Notes under the pieces: generated by a model
Databases searched by the model: none
The model's input: the letters and a program-made list of their open reading frames with translations, nothing else
Told to the model about the DNA's origin: nothing
Part shown: piece by piece, positions 24,417 through 30,593 of the stretch
Layout: each line of letters starts with the position of its first letter
Position numbering within the stretch: position 1 is the first letter of the stretch
Translations under genes and position numbers: made by a program
Origin: a virus
Virus record (IMG/VR): IMGVR_UViG_3300034283_000030
Coordinates: 1 to 31,090 of that record
Direction: 5' to 3' (one strand)
Length of the DNA: 31,090 nucleotides

Positions 24417-24704
24417 TTATGTATCGAGTATAGCGGTTAGCTCTGGATGCCCCGCCTGCTTAAATTTGTTCACCAGAGTTACGTTATGAGACCGCACGGC
24501 CTCGTGCATATAGTGCACCAAGACAGCACGGATGCTATCTTTAAAAGCTTCGGCTTGGTCGCGGATAGCTGGGTGTGATGCACTACCCACATAGATAATT
24601 TTGTCTAACGCCCGTTCGGCAACTTCCTCCGGCGTGGAGCCACGCCCTTCGGTTGCCATAACCATAACGCTACCAATATCGCCGCCTGCAAGTGTGCTAA
24701 TCAT
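24417..24704 (-). CDS. Small helical conserved phage protein (95 aa)
   Basis: Residues 19-40 (EGRGSTPEEVAERALDKIIY) and 49-90 (REQ-like helices with FKDSIRAVLVHYMHEAVRSH and KFKQAGHPELTAIL) form an all-helical protein with no known motif. It lies between adaptor-like protein 2 and the 156-aa structural protein, in a part of the operon that builds the head-tail junction, so it may be a small virion or assembly factor. The function is not established. Confidence 0.75.
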   Translation of the reverse strand: MISTLAGGDIGSVMVMATEGRGSTPEEVAERALDKIIYVGSASHPAIRDQAEAFKDSIRAVLVHYMHEAVRSHNVTLVNKFKQAGHPELTAILDT

Positions 24705-24712
24705 AACCTACC

Positions 24713-25393
24713 TTATCCCACCGAATATCGAACTTGTGGTGTCCGATACATATCCTGACGGTTTTTACCTTCACCAAGTTGTTTGAGCATACCCATCGCT
24801 GCATCATACCGTTTCTGGTATTCAGCGTTAATATCCTGCTCGCCCTTCATAAAGATATACGCTTCAATTAACGCACCGTAAAGTAAAGCGCTATCAAAAT
24901 TATCGCCTAGCCAGCTTGTACCGGCTGTAACAATGGATTGCGGGTAATAGAAGTAGTGTAGTTCGACTACATAATCTGCATCTGGCGTCGGCCCCAAAAT
25001 GTACGAGTTCTCGTCAAAGTAGGCGTAGTGCGTGGGTATACCTGTCGTCGCTGGGTTAGGAAACGACTGCCGGATGTAACTTACATCCTTGTTAAGTAGG
25101 TACTCGTACCGCCCCGTAGCGTCGATGACAGCTATGGAGAAATTAGCCAGCCAGTCTGAAGGTACCGACAGGTATTTGTTACCTGCCGTCATGTTACCCG
25201 TCACGTTCTTACGCAGATCAAGCAACTGCACCGTGTTAAAGATGCGCTGCTCGGCCTGTTCAATAAACGTGTTGATCTGTTCGGTAGACGTGAACGTCAC
25301 CGGAGTGGAGCCGTCAGAGCCGGTCCATGAGGTGTTGGGGAAGTCGTTTTCGACGTACCCCTTGATTGTCTCGAACAGTTCAGCGTAATTCAT
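24713..25393 (-). CDS. Head-tail adaptor-like protein 2 (226 aa)
   Basis: Helical residues 36-62 (TEQINTFIEQAEQRIFN) precede a beta domain (KYLSVPSDWLANFSIAVID; THYAYFDENSYILGPTPDAD; YVVELHYFYYP). A helical end follows (ALLYGALIEAYIFMKGEQD, EYQKRYDAAMGML). This helix-beta-helix order, with the PxPDADYVVELHYFYYP strand, matches the adaptor family typified by SU10 and related podoviruses. The 236-aa protein at 26910-26200 has the same order. TAATG overlaps the previous stop. It probably forms a ring below the portal. Confidence 0.75.
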   Translation of the reverse strand: MNYAELFETIKGYVENDFPNTSWTGSDGSTPVTFTSTEQINTFIEQAEQRIFNTVQLLDLRKNVTGNMTAGNKYLSVPSDWLANFSIAVIDATGRYEYLLNKDVSYIRQSFPNPATTGIPTHYAYFDENSYILGPTPDADYVVELHYFYYPQSIVTAGTSWLGDNFDSALLYGALIEAYIFMKGEQDINAEYQKRYDAAMGMLKQLGEGKNRQDMYRTPQVRYSVG

Positions 25394-25593
25394 TATGCCA
25401 ACTTCTTGCTGCTATGCGTGCCCTTAGTCGCCGCACCCGTACCGCGAGTTTTCACAGTTTGAGTGTTAGCAATTTTGTTAGGGTACCCGTTGTTACCCAT
25501 GTCAACTGTATAGTTCATTGGCTGCTTCGCACGCGAAGGAAGCGGGTTTTCACCCGCACCAAGAAACGGCCAGCCTGTGTTGTCCTTAGCCAT
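25393..25593 (-). CDS. Small basic protein (66 aa)
   Basis: A Gly/Asn/Lys-rich, probably disordered protein. GWPFLGAGENPLPSRAKQPM opens it and TRGTGAATKGTHSSKKLA ends it. No motif or membrane segment is present. Its stop overlaps the start of adaptor 2. It belongs to the group of small basic proteins around the adaptors. It may be a DNA-binding or packaging accessory, which is inference from charge only. Confidence 0.65.
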   Translation of the reverse strand: MAKDNTGWPFLGAGENPLPSRAKQPMNYTVDMGNNGYPNKIANTQTVKTRGTGAATKGTHSSKKLA

Positions 25594-25594
25594 A

Positions 25595-25801
25595 TTAGAT
25601 GCCTTTCTTGGGTACGCTACGTACCGACTTCTTCTGGTTGGCGACCTTGGCTAAGTTACGGCCCATTGCACCCATTTGCGCATTGGTTTTGCCGCCCTTG
25701 GCCATCTTAGTCAGGGGCTTACCCTTGTGCATTGCGCGCTCGTGCTTGTGCACGGCCTTCGCTGCGGTAGCCTTATCCTGCTTCAAATCTTTCTTATCCA
25801 T
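25595..25801 (-). CDS. Small Lys-rich protein with A-K-G-G motif (68 aa)
   Basis: ATG 25801 is preceded by GGAGA at about eight bases; a GTG one codon earlier overlaps the previous stop (TAGTG) and is the alternative. About one residue in four is Lys, Arg or His (DKKDLKQDKATAAKAVHKHE; SVRSVPKKGI), and MAKGGKTNAQMGAMG carries the motif shared with several neighbours. It looks disordered or helical and could bind nucleic acid. I know no function. Confidence 0.65.
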   Translation of the reverse strand: MDKKDLKQDKATAAKAVHKHERAMHKGKPLTKMAKGGKTNAQMGAMGRNLAKVANQKKSVRSVPKKGI

Positions 25802-25803
25802 CA

Positions 25804-26196
25804 CTAATTCTCCGTCTCAATCGTTACGGTCCCTACTTGACCACTGCCTAATAGCGTATTTGGAAGACCAAATAAACCCAAAGGATCATTTAGTCCTACA
25901 GGGTTCCAACCCCACTGGATTATGCGACTACCGTCACTTGGGTTATTGTTCGGGTTAAGGCCCGATTGGTAGTAGCTGTTGTCTGGGCGTGGGTCTCGCA
26001 ACGCCTGTGGGTCATCCACGGGATACATACCTAGCTGAAGCTGGGGCTGATCTGGTTCCCAGCAAGTGGGGCACACAAGGATGTTGACATTCTTGGTCTT
26101 AATGACGAGCCGCTTGAGTTCCTTCAGCTTGTACCGAAAGTTACAGCGGTCGCACTGGGCGATTGCCCATTTACCAGATGCAAACCGATTAGGCAC
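25804..26196 (-). CDS. Zinc-ribbon virion-region protein (130 aa), GTG start
   Basis: Cys15-x-x-Cys18 and Cys42-x-x-Cys45 (AQCDRCNFRYKLKELKRL, then LVCPTCWEPDQPQLQLGM) form a zinc ribbon with a basic loop between. The C-terminal half (DPQALRDPRPDNSYYQSG, then IIQWGWNPVGLNDP) is Pro/Asn-rich and beta-prone. I recall this arrangement as a recurrent small protein of podophage structural operons, without a defined role. It starts at GTG three bases after the adaptor 1 stop, with no clear Shine-Dalgarno, so re-initiation is likely. No alternative start precedes the first cysteine. Confidence 0.78.
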   Translation of the reverse strand: MPNRFASGKWAIAQCDRCNFRYKLKELKRLVIKTKNVNILVCPTCWEPDQPQLQLGMYPVDDPQALRDPRPDNSYYQSGLNPNNNPSDGSRIIQWGWNPVGLNDPLGLFGLPNTLLGSGQVGTVTIETEN

Positions 26197-26199
26197 AAA

Positions 26200-26910
26200 T
26201 CACCGGAAATACTGACGAGGTGCGATGCGCAATGGCGCTTTCTCACGGTCCTCATCAGCAGCCTGTTGCCAGAGTTCTTCGTACTGCATCTTCAACCCAG
26301 CAGAGCGCTCAAGCGCGCCGGGAACCTTTAGGGATAGGTGATACGCGAGACCAGCCACCAAACAAGGGAGGAACCTAAACGGTATATCTTGCGTAGTAAC
26401 ACCATCACCAGCATCCTGTAAGCGGCGCAAGCGCCAGTAAACAAAGGTATAATAGTTACTCTGGTCTGGGGCTGGCCAGACGTTAATCTGCGGTTCTTTC
26501 ACACCAGTAACCGGATAGTCTGCACCTGACTGGCGGTTGATCCACACTTGGATAGGCCGACCCTGCGCGTTCTTGTTTGGAATAGTCGAGTATGTGTCGA
26601 TACTAATCCGGTTGATGGTGATGTCGGTCTGCTGCTCCCCAGTCTGGGTGCGCACGACATGCTCAAGTAGGTCTATGGTATCTACAGGTAGGTCATAGAC
26701 AATCTGCCCCTGAACCATAGGGATCGACCCCTGCTCGATGGTCCACAGATTAATGCCACGGTTAGCCCACTCAATGGTAAGCAGGTTGAGGCTACGCCGC
26801 GCAGTGCGCAGATCATAACCCGTGCGAAGCTCAGCCCCGCAACGCTCAAAAGCCTCTTCGACTAAGTCGTTGAGGTTAAGGTTAAATGTGCTGGTTCCGC
26901 TAGTGGTCAT
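26200..26910 (-). CDS. Head-tail adaptor-like protein 1 (236 aa), P22 gp4-type by inference
   Basis: Helices at 12-56 (LVEEAFERCGAELRTGYDLR, LNLLTIEWANRGINLW) lead into a beta domain (GSIPMVQGQIVYDLPVDTID; PIQVWINRQSGADYPVTG; INVWPAPDQSNYYTFVYW). A helical C-terminus follows (LPCLVAGLAYHLSLKVPG, LKMQYEELWQQAADEDREKA). This is the layout of tail-accessory ring proteins attached to the portal in short-tailed phages (P22 gp4, SU10 adaptor). Its start overlaps the previous stop (ATGA). It and adaptor 2 may form successive rings, or one may be a divergent duplicate. Confidence 0.78.
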   Translation of the reverse strand: MTTSGTSTFNLNLNDLVEEAFERCGAELRTGYDLRTARRSLNLLTIEWANRGINLWTIEQGSIPMVQGQIVYDLPVDTIDLLEHVVRTQTGEQQTDITINRISIDTYSTIPNKNAQGRPIQVWINRQSGADYPVTGVKEPQINVWPAPDQSNYYTFVYWRLRRLQDAGDGVTTQDIPFRFLPCLVAGLAYHLSLKVPGALERSAGLKMQYEELWQQAADEDREKAPLRIAPRQYFR

Positions 26911-27302
26911 CGGTATTTAGCTGCCTTCTTCGCTATGGCCTTCGGCTGCTTAACAAACTGTTTGCCTGCCTTAATACCTGCGCGCTTCGCCTTGCTTGTA
27001 GCAGAGTATTCCTGCGAACTCAAAGCCTCACGTGCTTTCTTAGGTAAGTAGCGCTCACCCGTAGCTTTCTTGCCCTGCGTAGACGGCTTGCCCGACTTGG
27101 TTCCCCAGTCTTCCTTGGTCCATTTGGTCAAGGATTTCTGTGCTTCTGTCTTTGGGCCGCTATAGCCACCGCCAGACTTCTTGTACCGCTGCGTAGCAAG
27201 CTGAGCTTTTCTCGCGGACCATTGCCCCGGATTGCCACCTTTGTCGCCAGCTTTTACACTGGCGACAATGCGTTTCCACTTGGGTTCGTCCGACCGGGCC
27301 AT
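26907..27302 (-). CDS. Basic conserved protein, DUF5872-like by recollection (131 aa)
   Basis: Lys and Arg make up roughly a quarter of the protein. WKRIVASVKAGDKGGNPGQW then SARKAQLATQRYKKSGGGY, KSLTKWTKEDWGTKSGK and RYLPKKAREALSSQEY are ordered motifs that I associate from memory with DUF5872, a domain seen in phages and in giant DNA viruses. The tail (KQFVKQPKAIAKKAAKYR) is a basic helix. Charge and company suggest a virion DNA-associated protein, but there is no evidence of activity. Confidence 0.7.
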   Translation of the reverse strand: MARSDEPKWKRIVASVKAGDKGGNPGQWSARKAQLATQRYKKSGGGYSGPKTEAQKSLTKWTKEDWGTKSGKPSTQGKKATGERYLPKKAREALSSQEYSATSKAKRAGIKAGKQFVKQPKAIAKKAAKYR

Positions 27303-27592
27303 TACTTCTTCTTGAAGCCCTTAAGCATCTGCGCAAACCGTGCACGTTGACCTAGCTTACCGGGGGCCTTGGCGGCTTTTGCAAGTTTCCCTGCTGGGAT
27401 TTTCTTTCCCTTAGGAGTGCCAAGCTGCGCACGGAGTGCGCCCGGTTTCTTGATCGCTTTGGAGATGTCAAGCTTCGCCTTACCGCCCTTAGCATACACA
27501 GCCACCTCGTCGGGGTTATCCTTACGACGGATTGTCTTTTTACCCGGCATTTTGGAAGGGTTTATGGCTCCCATACCCCGACAAGCGCGCAT
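27302..27592 (-). CDS. Lys-rich small protein with A-K-G-G motif (96 aa)
   Basis: The first ATG overlaps the previous stop (TAATG). A second at 27574 begins MGAINPSKMPGKK and may be the true start. The segment KKTIRRKDNPDEVAVYAKGG (18-37) combines a short structured stretch with the recurring motif. The rest is basic and helical (ISKAIKKPGALRAQLG, AKAAKAPGKLGQRARFAQML, GFKKK). It is probably a nucleic-acid-binding or virion-associated protein; that is inference from composition. Confidence 0.65.
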   Translation of the reverse strand: MRACRGMGAINPSKMPGKKTIRRKDNPDEVAVYAKGGKAKLDISKAIKKPGALRAQLGTPKGKKIPAGKLAKAAKAPGKLGQRARFAQMLKGFKKK

Positions 27593-28521
27593 TAGCAGGT
27601 TTTCCCGCCACGAGCCAGCATCTTGCCCTTGGTCTTACCCTTTACAGCGCAACCATCAGCACGCTTAGAGGCAGAGGAGACTGAGCCACCTGAAGCGTAG
27701 CACTTACCACCACCGGCCTTCTTCATCATTGCACGGCCCTTAGTGTCAGCAGACTTCTTGACGAGAGCCTTACCGAACTTAGTTGCCTTACCGCCTTTTG
27801 CCATACCCGTGGTGTTACCACGCGCAGCTTTAGCCGCAGTGTTTGCTGCCTTCCGTGCTGCAAGGTTCTCTCTGGTGATTGGCCCTAATTTTGGAGCAGA
27901 GGCTGCTGCGGCAGTGCCCGTGATGTTACCCCGCGCAGCTTTAGCCGCAGTGTTTGCTGCCTTTCGTGCCGCAAGATTTTCGCGGGTAATTGGCCCTGAG
28001 CTTGAAACAGCGGGTTTTGCCGCAGTAGTTGTTGGCCTTGCGGTCGTAGTAGCGGATGCGCCAGCGGGCATACCACCCATAGCCATTTTCTTTACGTTGC
28101 CGCCTTTTGCGTGCCCCATATTCAGCCGCCCAATATTTGTCGGTGTCCGTGCTGGAGCAGAAGCAGTGGAGCTTGCCTGTGCCGCTTTTGCGGCGGCTCC
28201 CTGCTGCAACTTATCGCTATTCGCTATGGCGTTAGCTTTGTTGGCAGAGGGACCTATTATAGCTGGAGTCCGCGGCTTAAGAGTTTTGTTTAGACTACTT
28301 GCAACTCTCGACGGGAGGGACGTACCACCAAAGGCCATCTTCTTTACCTTACCGCCTTTTGCGTAGCCGCTCGAACGGTTTGCACGACCGATAGCTGCGG
28401 CCTGTTCTGGTGTAGGCTTGAGGTTTTTTATAGACTTACGGAACTTAGCATCCGCTGCCCGCTCGGCAGCAGTTGGTTGTGGGGGTTTTGGAGGTGTTGA
28501 ACCACCGGAACGATATTTCAT
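27592..28521 (-). CDS. Ala/Lys/Gly-rich repetitive protein with four A-x-G-G motifs (309 aa)
   Basis: Motifs occur at 53-66 (YAKGGKVKKMAFGG), 137-150 (HAKGGNVKKMAMGG), 240-248 (MAKGGKATK) and 275-279 (YASGG). Residues 176-199 and 213-236 are a direct repeat starting GPITRENLAARKAANTAA. The end, SASKRADGCAVKGKTKGK (283-300), is nearly identical to the end of the 108-aa protein at 29348-29022. The sequence is of low complexity and presumably disordered between motifs. It resembles a modular virion or DNA-condensing protein but has no recognised domain. ATGA overlaps with the upstream gene. Confidence 0.7.
   Translation of the reverse strand: MKYRSGGSTPPKPPQPTAAERAADAKFRKSIKNLKPTPEQAAAIGRANRSSGYAKGGKVKKMAFGGTSLPSRVASSLNKTLKPRTPAIIGPSANKANAIANSDKLQQGAAAKAAQASSTASAPARTPTNIGRLNMGHAKGGNVKKMAMGGMPAGASATTTARPTTTAAKPAVSSSGPITRENLAARKAANTAAKAARGNITGTAAAASAPKLGPITRENLAARKAANTAAKAARGNTTGMAKGGKATKFGKALVKKSADTKGRAMMKKAGGGKCYASGGSVSSASKRADGCAVKGKTKGKMLARGGKTC
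27814..27885 (-). repeat. 72-bp coding direct repeat, copy 2
   Basis: Encodes the second copy (residues 213-236) of the ITRENLAARKAANTAAKAAR module in the 309-aa protein. It shares a run of about 30 identical bases with 27925-27996 and otherwise differs mainly at synonymous positions, so this duplication is older than the fibre-blade repeat. Confidence 0.85.
27925..27996 (-). repeat. 72-bp coding direct repeat, copy 1
   Basis: Encodes residues 176-199 of the 309-aa protein, partner of 27814-27885. Confidence 0.85.
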
Positions 28522-28766
28522 AGCTTTGTCCTTCCTATCTCTTCTACTTTAGCTTCAAGGCGTTCAAATGCCTTATCAAACCGGTCACCCAGCCTATCGA
28601 CCATTATGTTTACTTCTGACCGAGTGACATGGTCGCGTGCCACTTCTTCACGGGTTTTGTTGAGTAGGATGCCGAGACGATCCAATTCGTCGATCTTGCC
28701 TTTAAACAAGAAGCCCATGATTGCCACCGTTGCGCTTAGTGCGATGTTCCATATCATCATCTCCAT
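28518..28766 (-). CDS. Membrane-anchored coiled-coil protein (82 aa)
   Basis: I chose ATG 28766, two bases from the previous stop, because GGAAG lies seven bases before it. A longer ATG at 28817 overlaps the upstream gene with no ribosome site. One N-terminal hydrophobic helix (MIWNIALSATVAIMGFLF) is followed by a charged coiled coil (IDELDRLGILLNKTREEVAR, VNIMVDRLGDRFDKAFERLE). The layout resembles an i-spanin or small inner-membrane phage protein, but the lysis genes are 9 kb away. The hydrophobic helix may equally anchor it during assembly. Confidence 0.7.
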   Translation of the reverse strand: MEMMIWNIALSATVAIMGFLFKGKIDELDRLGILLNKTREEVARDHVTRSEVNIMVDRLGDRFDKAFERLEAKVEEIGRTKL

Positions 28767-28767
28767 G

Positions 28768-29022
28768 TCAACACTTCCAAGCCCGGAGTGACTTGTTGAT
28801 GCGGCTGTTAGGATCATTCGCAGTCTTCTTACTTGTGAGTTTCTTCTTCATCCCGGACATCCGAGCGCAGAATGACTTCTTACGCGGACCACCTTCGGGC
28901 TGCGGTGCCTTGAGACCGGGCTTACCCGGATTGGCTTTATTGTAAGACGCACGACCCTTGGCGTTCAGCCCGCCAGACTTCGCTTTGCCTTCTTTGCGTG
29001 TCCAAGCCGGAGTCTTAGCCAT
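28768..29022 (-). CDS. Basic conserved protein, DUF6321-like by recollection (84 aa)
   Basis: The sequence is ordered as AWTRKEGKAKSGGLNAKGRA, SYNKANPGKPGLKAP, then RKKSFCARMSGMKKKLTSKK and NDPNSRINKSLRAWKC. I recall these blocks as a widespread small phage protein (DUF6321 or similar), also seen in other large DNA viruses. It is very basic, with two cysteines. Its start overlaps the previous stop (TGATG). No biochemical role is known to me. It lies among basic virion-region proteins. Confidence 0.72.
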   Translation of the reverse strand: MAKTPAWTRKEGKAKSGGLNAKGRASYNKANPGKPGLKAPQPEGGPRKKSFCARMSGMKKKLTSKKTANDPNSRINKSLRAWKC

Positions 29023-29348
29023 CAGACAAAACGTCCTTTCGTCTTACCCTTGGTAGCGCAGCCGTCGGCACGCTTGGAAGCAGTTGAGCCACCCTTGGCC
29101 ATTTTCTTGACCTTGCCGCCCTTACGCATCGTAGGCTCGTTTTCTTCGCCTACCATGGGACGGGTGCCTTTTTTCTCTTTCTCTTTCTCTTTCTCTTCGT
29201 CTTTGTCGCGGGCGCTTTTAGCGAGGTACGACATAGGAAGAAGCATACCCATACCCGAGTCGGCCAGCTTGGCCATACCTTTACCGAACATGCCCTTACC
29301 GGTTAGCGCCCCTGCGAGCGGCGAAATGTCACCTAACTTGATACCCAT
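29022..29348 (-). CDS. Small protein with A-K-G-G and SKRADGCA motifs (108 aa)
   Basis: The N-terminal 45 residues are Gly/Met/Leu-rich and could be weakly membrane-active (LTGKGMFGKGMAKLAD, GMGMLLPMSYLAKSARD). A Lys/Glu run (DEEKEKEKEKKG) follows. The end has RKGGKVKKMAKGGSTASKR (75-93) and ADGCATKGKTKG (94-105), almost the same as the C-terminus of the 309-aa protein. Its start shares bases with the glycosyltransferase stop (TAATG). The function is unknown; the shared tail suggests a common binding partner or processing site. Confidence 0.68.
   Translation of the reverse strand: MGIKLGDISPLAGALTGKGMFGKGMAKLADSGMGMLLPMSYLAKSARDKDEEKEKEKEKKGTRPMVGEENEPTMRKGGKVKKMAKGGSTASKRADGCATKGKTKGRFV
29173..29196 (-). 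repeat. Six-base tandem repeat encoding Lys-Glu run
   Basis: Four perfect TTCTCT units on the plus strand encode the KEKE tract of the 108-aa protein. It is a low-complexity tract prone to slippage in steps of two codons, which keeps frame. Confidence 0.85.
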
Positions 29349-30085
29349 TATGCTGCATCCTTCTGTGCGGGGACAACCATCGGATAGAGGATGTCTTGTC
29401 CGTAGTTACCGGTATATTCCTGTACGCCCATGTGACCTAACGAGATTGATGGGTCGATCCAGACGTCGAAACCGAGTTCACGTGCACGGTCGCAGAAGAG
29501 GAAGTCTTCCCCCATGTAACCTTCCGACGTAACTTCGAAATCAAACATCGCAGTGAGCATACGATCCGTGCGTGTGTCATAATATTTCCACTCCGGATGG
29601 GCGGCTTCCATCTGTTCAAAGACTTCACGACGCACCAACATAAAGGCAGTCGCCACGCGCTTCGCACGTACGAGACCCATGCCATTCATGGTGAGTTCGC
29701 CATTTTCGTCATGGTCAAGCGTAGCGATGTAGGTTTTGGTTTCGCTGCGGGTGCGCGGGACACCAGCGACGATGCCCTTTTTGGGGTCTGTGCCCCACGC
29801 CATAAGGCGGAAAATATCGTCGGCCTCGAAGTTAATGTCCGAGTCGATGAACATTAGGTAGTCGCAGTTCGACTCCAGCAAGTCCTGCGCCAGCAGGTTG
29901 CGCGCACGAGAAACAACAGAGCAACCACAAATGCTGCCGATCTGAATATCAATCCCATGCTGCGCAGCCTGTTGCGCAAAGCGAGCAAGAGAAACAGCTA
30001 GCTTCAAGGATACCTTGAAGTCGTACGCTGGAAGAGCAATGAAGATGCTCTTACCAGCTAAGTCGTAGCTTTTTTCCTGCTGCAT
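29348..30085 (-). CDS. GT-A fold glycosyltransferase (245 aa)
   Basis: The opening SIFIALPAYDFKVSLKLAVS and the DSD motif at 81-83 (YLMFIDSDINFEADDIFRLM) are those of a GT-A, GT2-like, metal-dependent sugar transferase. YMGEDFLFCDRARELGFDVW (190-209), with Glu193/Asp194, and a late His in SLGHMG (218) complete the active-site pattern. SRARNLLAQDLLES precedes the DSD as in phage GT2 relatives. No membrane segment is visible, so it acts in the cytoplasm. Its place between capsid-region genes suggests it modifies a virion protein or DNA, but the acceptor is unknown. Confidence 0.9.
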   Translation of the reverse strand: MQQEKSYDLAGKSIFIALPAYDFKVSLKLAVSLARFAQQAAQHGIDIQIGSICGCSVVSRARNLLAQDLLESNCDYLMFIDSDINFEADDIFRLMAWGTDPKKGIVAGVPRTRSETKTYIATLDHDENGELTMNGMGLVRAKRVATAFMLVRREVFEQMEAAHPEWKYYDTRTDRMLTAMFDFEVTSEGYMGEDFLFCDRARELGFDVWIDPSISLGHMGVQEYTGNYGQDILYPMVVPAQKDAA

Positions 30086-30088
30086 ATA

Positions 30089-30562
30089 TCACCCGTAGAA
30101 AATGGTGCAGTGGATATTCGCACCGAGGAACACCCGGATACCGTTTTCCGCCAAAATACCTTCGCCGGGAATAACTACGCTATAGGCTGTTTGGTCCGAA
30201 GCGTCTGCTTGCGTTAATACCTCACCCCACACCGTGACGTTACCGCTGGTCGCGCCGCTGTTAGTCACAGTTACAGTGAACGTGTTGGTACCAGTTACAG
30301 TGACTTGATACGGGTTATCCGTTAAATCCCAATCGAGGTAGACCCATTGACCGGTACGTAGCCCATGGTTGGCTACGGTAATCGTCGCCGTTGTAGTGGA
30401 CCGAGCATAAGTACCCGACATAGACACATCGTTCACAAACGTAGAATAACCGGTTGCGTTGGTGAACGGAAAAATAACCGCACCTTTTAAACGCGTACGG
30501 TACCCGACCATAAGGCCGTCATCGGCGGCATGAGTGGATTTGACATCAAATTGCATACCCAT
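30089..30562 (-). CDS. Beta-rich virion protein (157 aa)
   Basis: AAGGAG precedes ATG by about seven bases. The protein opens MGMQFDVKSTHAADDGLMVG then YRTRLKGAVI. It continues with strands rich in Thr/Val (TATITVANHGLRTGQWVYLD, TVTGTNTFTVTVTNSG), which resembles an Ig-like or jelly-roll repeat. It ends in AENGIRVFLGANIHCTIFYG. It lies downstream of the presumed capsid genes, so a head decoration, collar or head-fibre protein is likely. I cannot name a family. Confidence 0.72.
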   Translation of the reverse strand: MGMQFDVKSTHAADDGLMVGYRTRLKGAVIFPFTNATGYSTFVNDVSMSGTYARSTTTATITVANHGLRTGQWVYLDWDLTDNPYQVTVTGTNTFTVTVTNSGATSGNVTVWGEVLTQADASDQTAYSVVIPGEGILAENGIRVFLGANIHCTIFYG

Positions 30563-30593
30563 CAGTATTCTCCTTCTTAGAGGTTGTTACCGA

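Noticed and set aside
27743-28366. A 207-codon plus-strand frame with hydrophobic stretches that could be read as a membrane protein
   Set aside because: It is the antisense of the Ala/Lys/Gly-rich 309-aa gene; the apparent hydrophobicity is the complement of Lys, Ala and Gly codons. It has no ribosome site or context.
7190-29348. The A-x-GG motif as an adenovirus-protease-type cleavage site
   Set aside because: That consensus wants Met, Ile or Leu four residues before the cut, but here that position is mostly Ala; cleavage remains only a general possibility.
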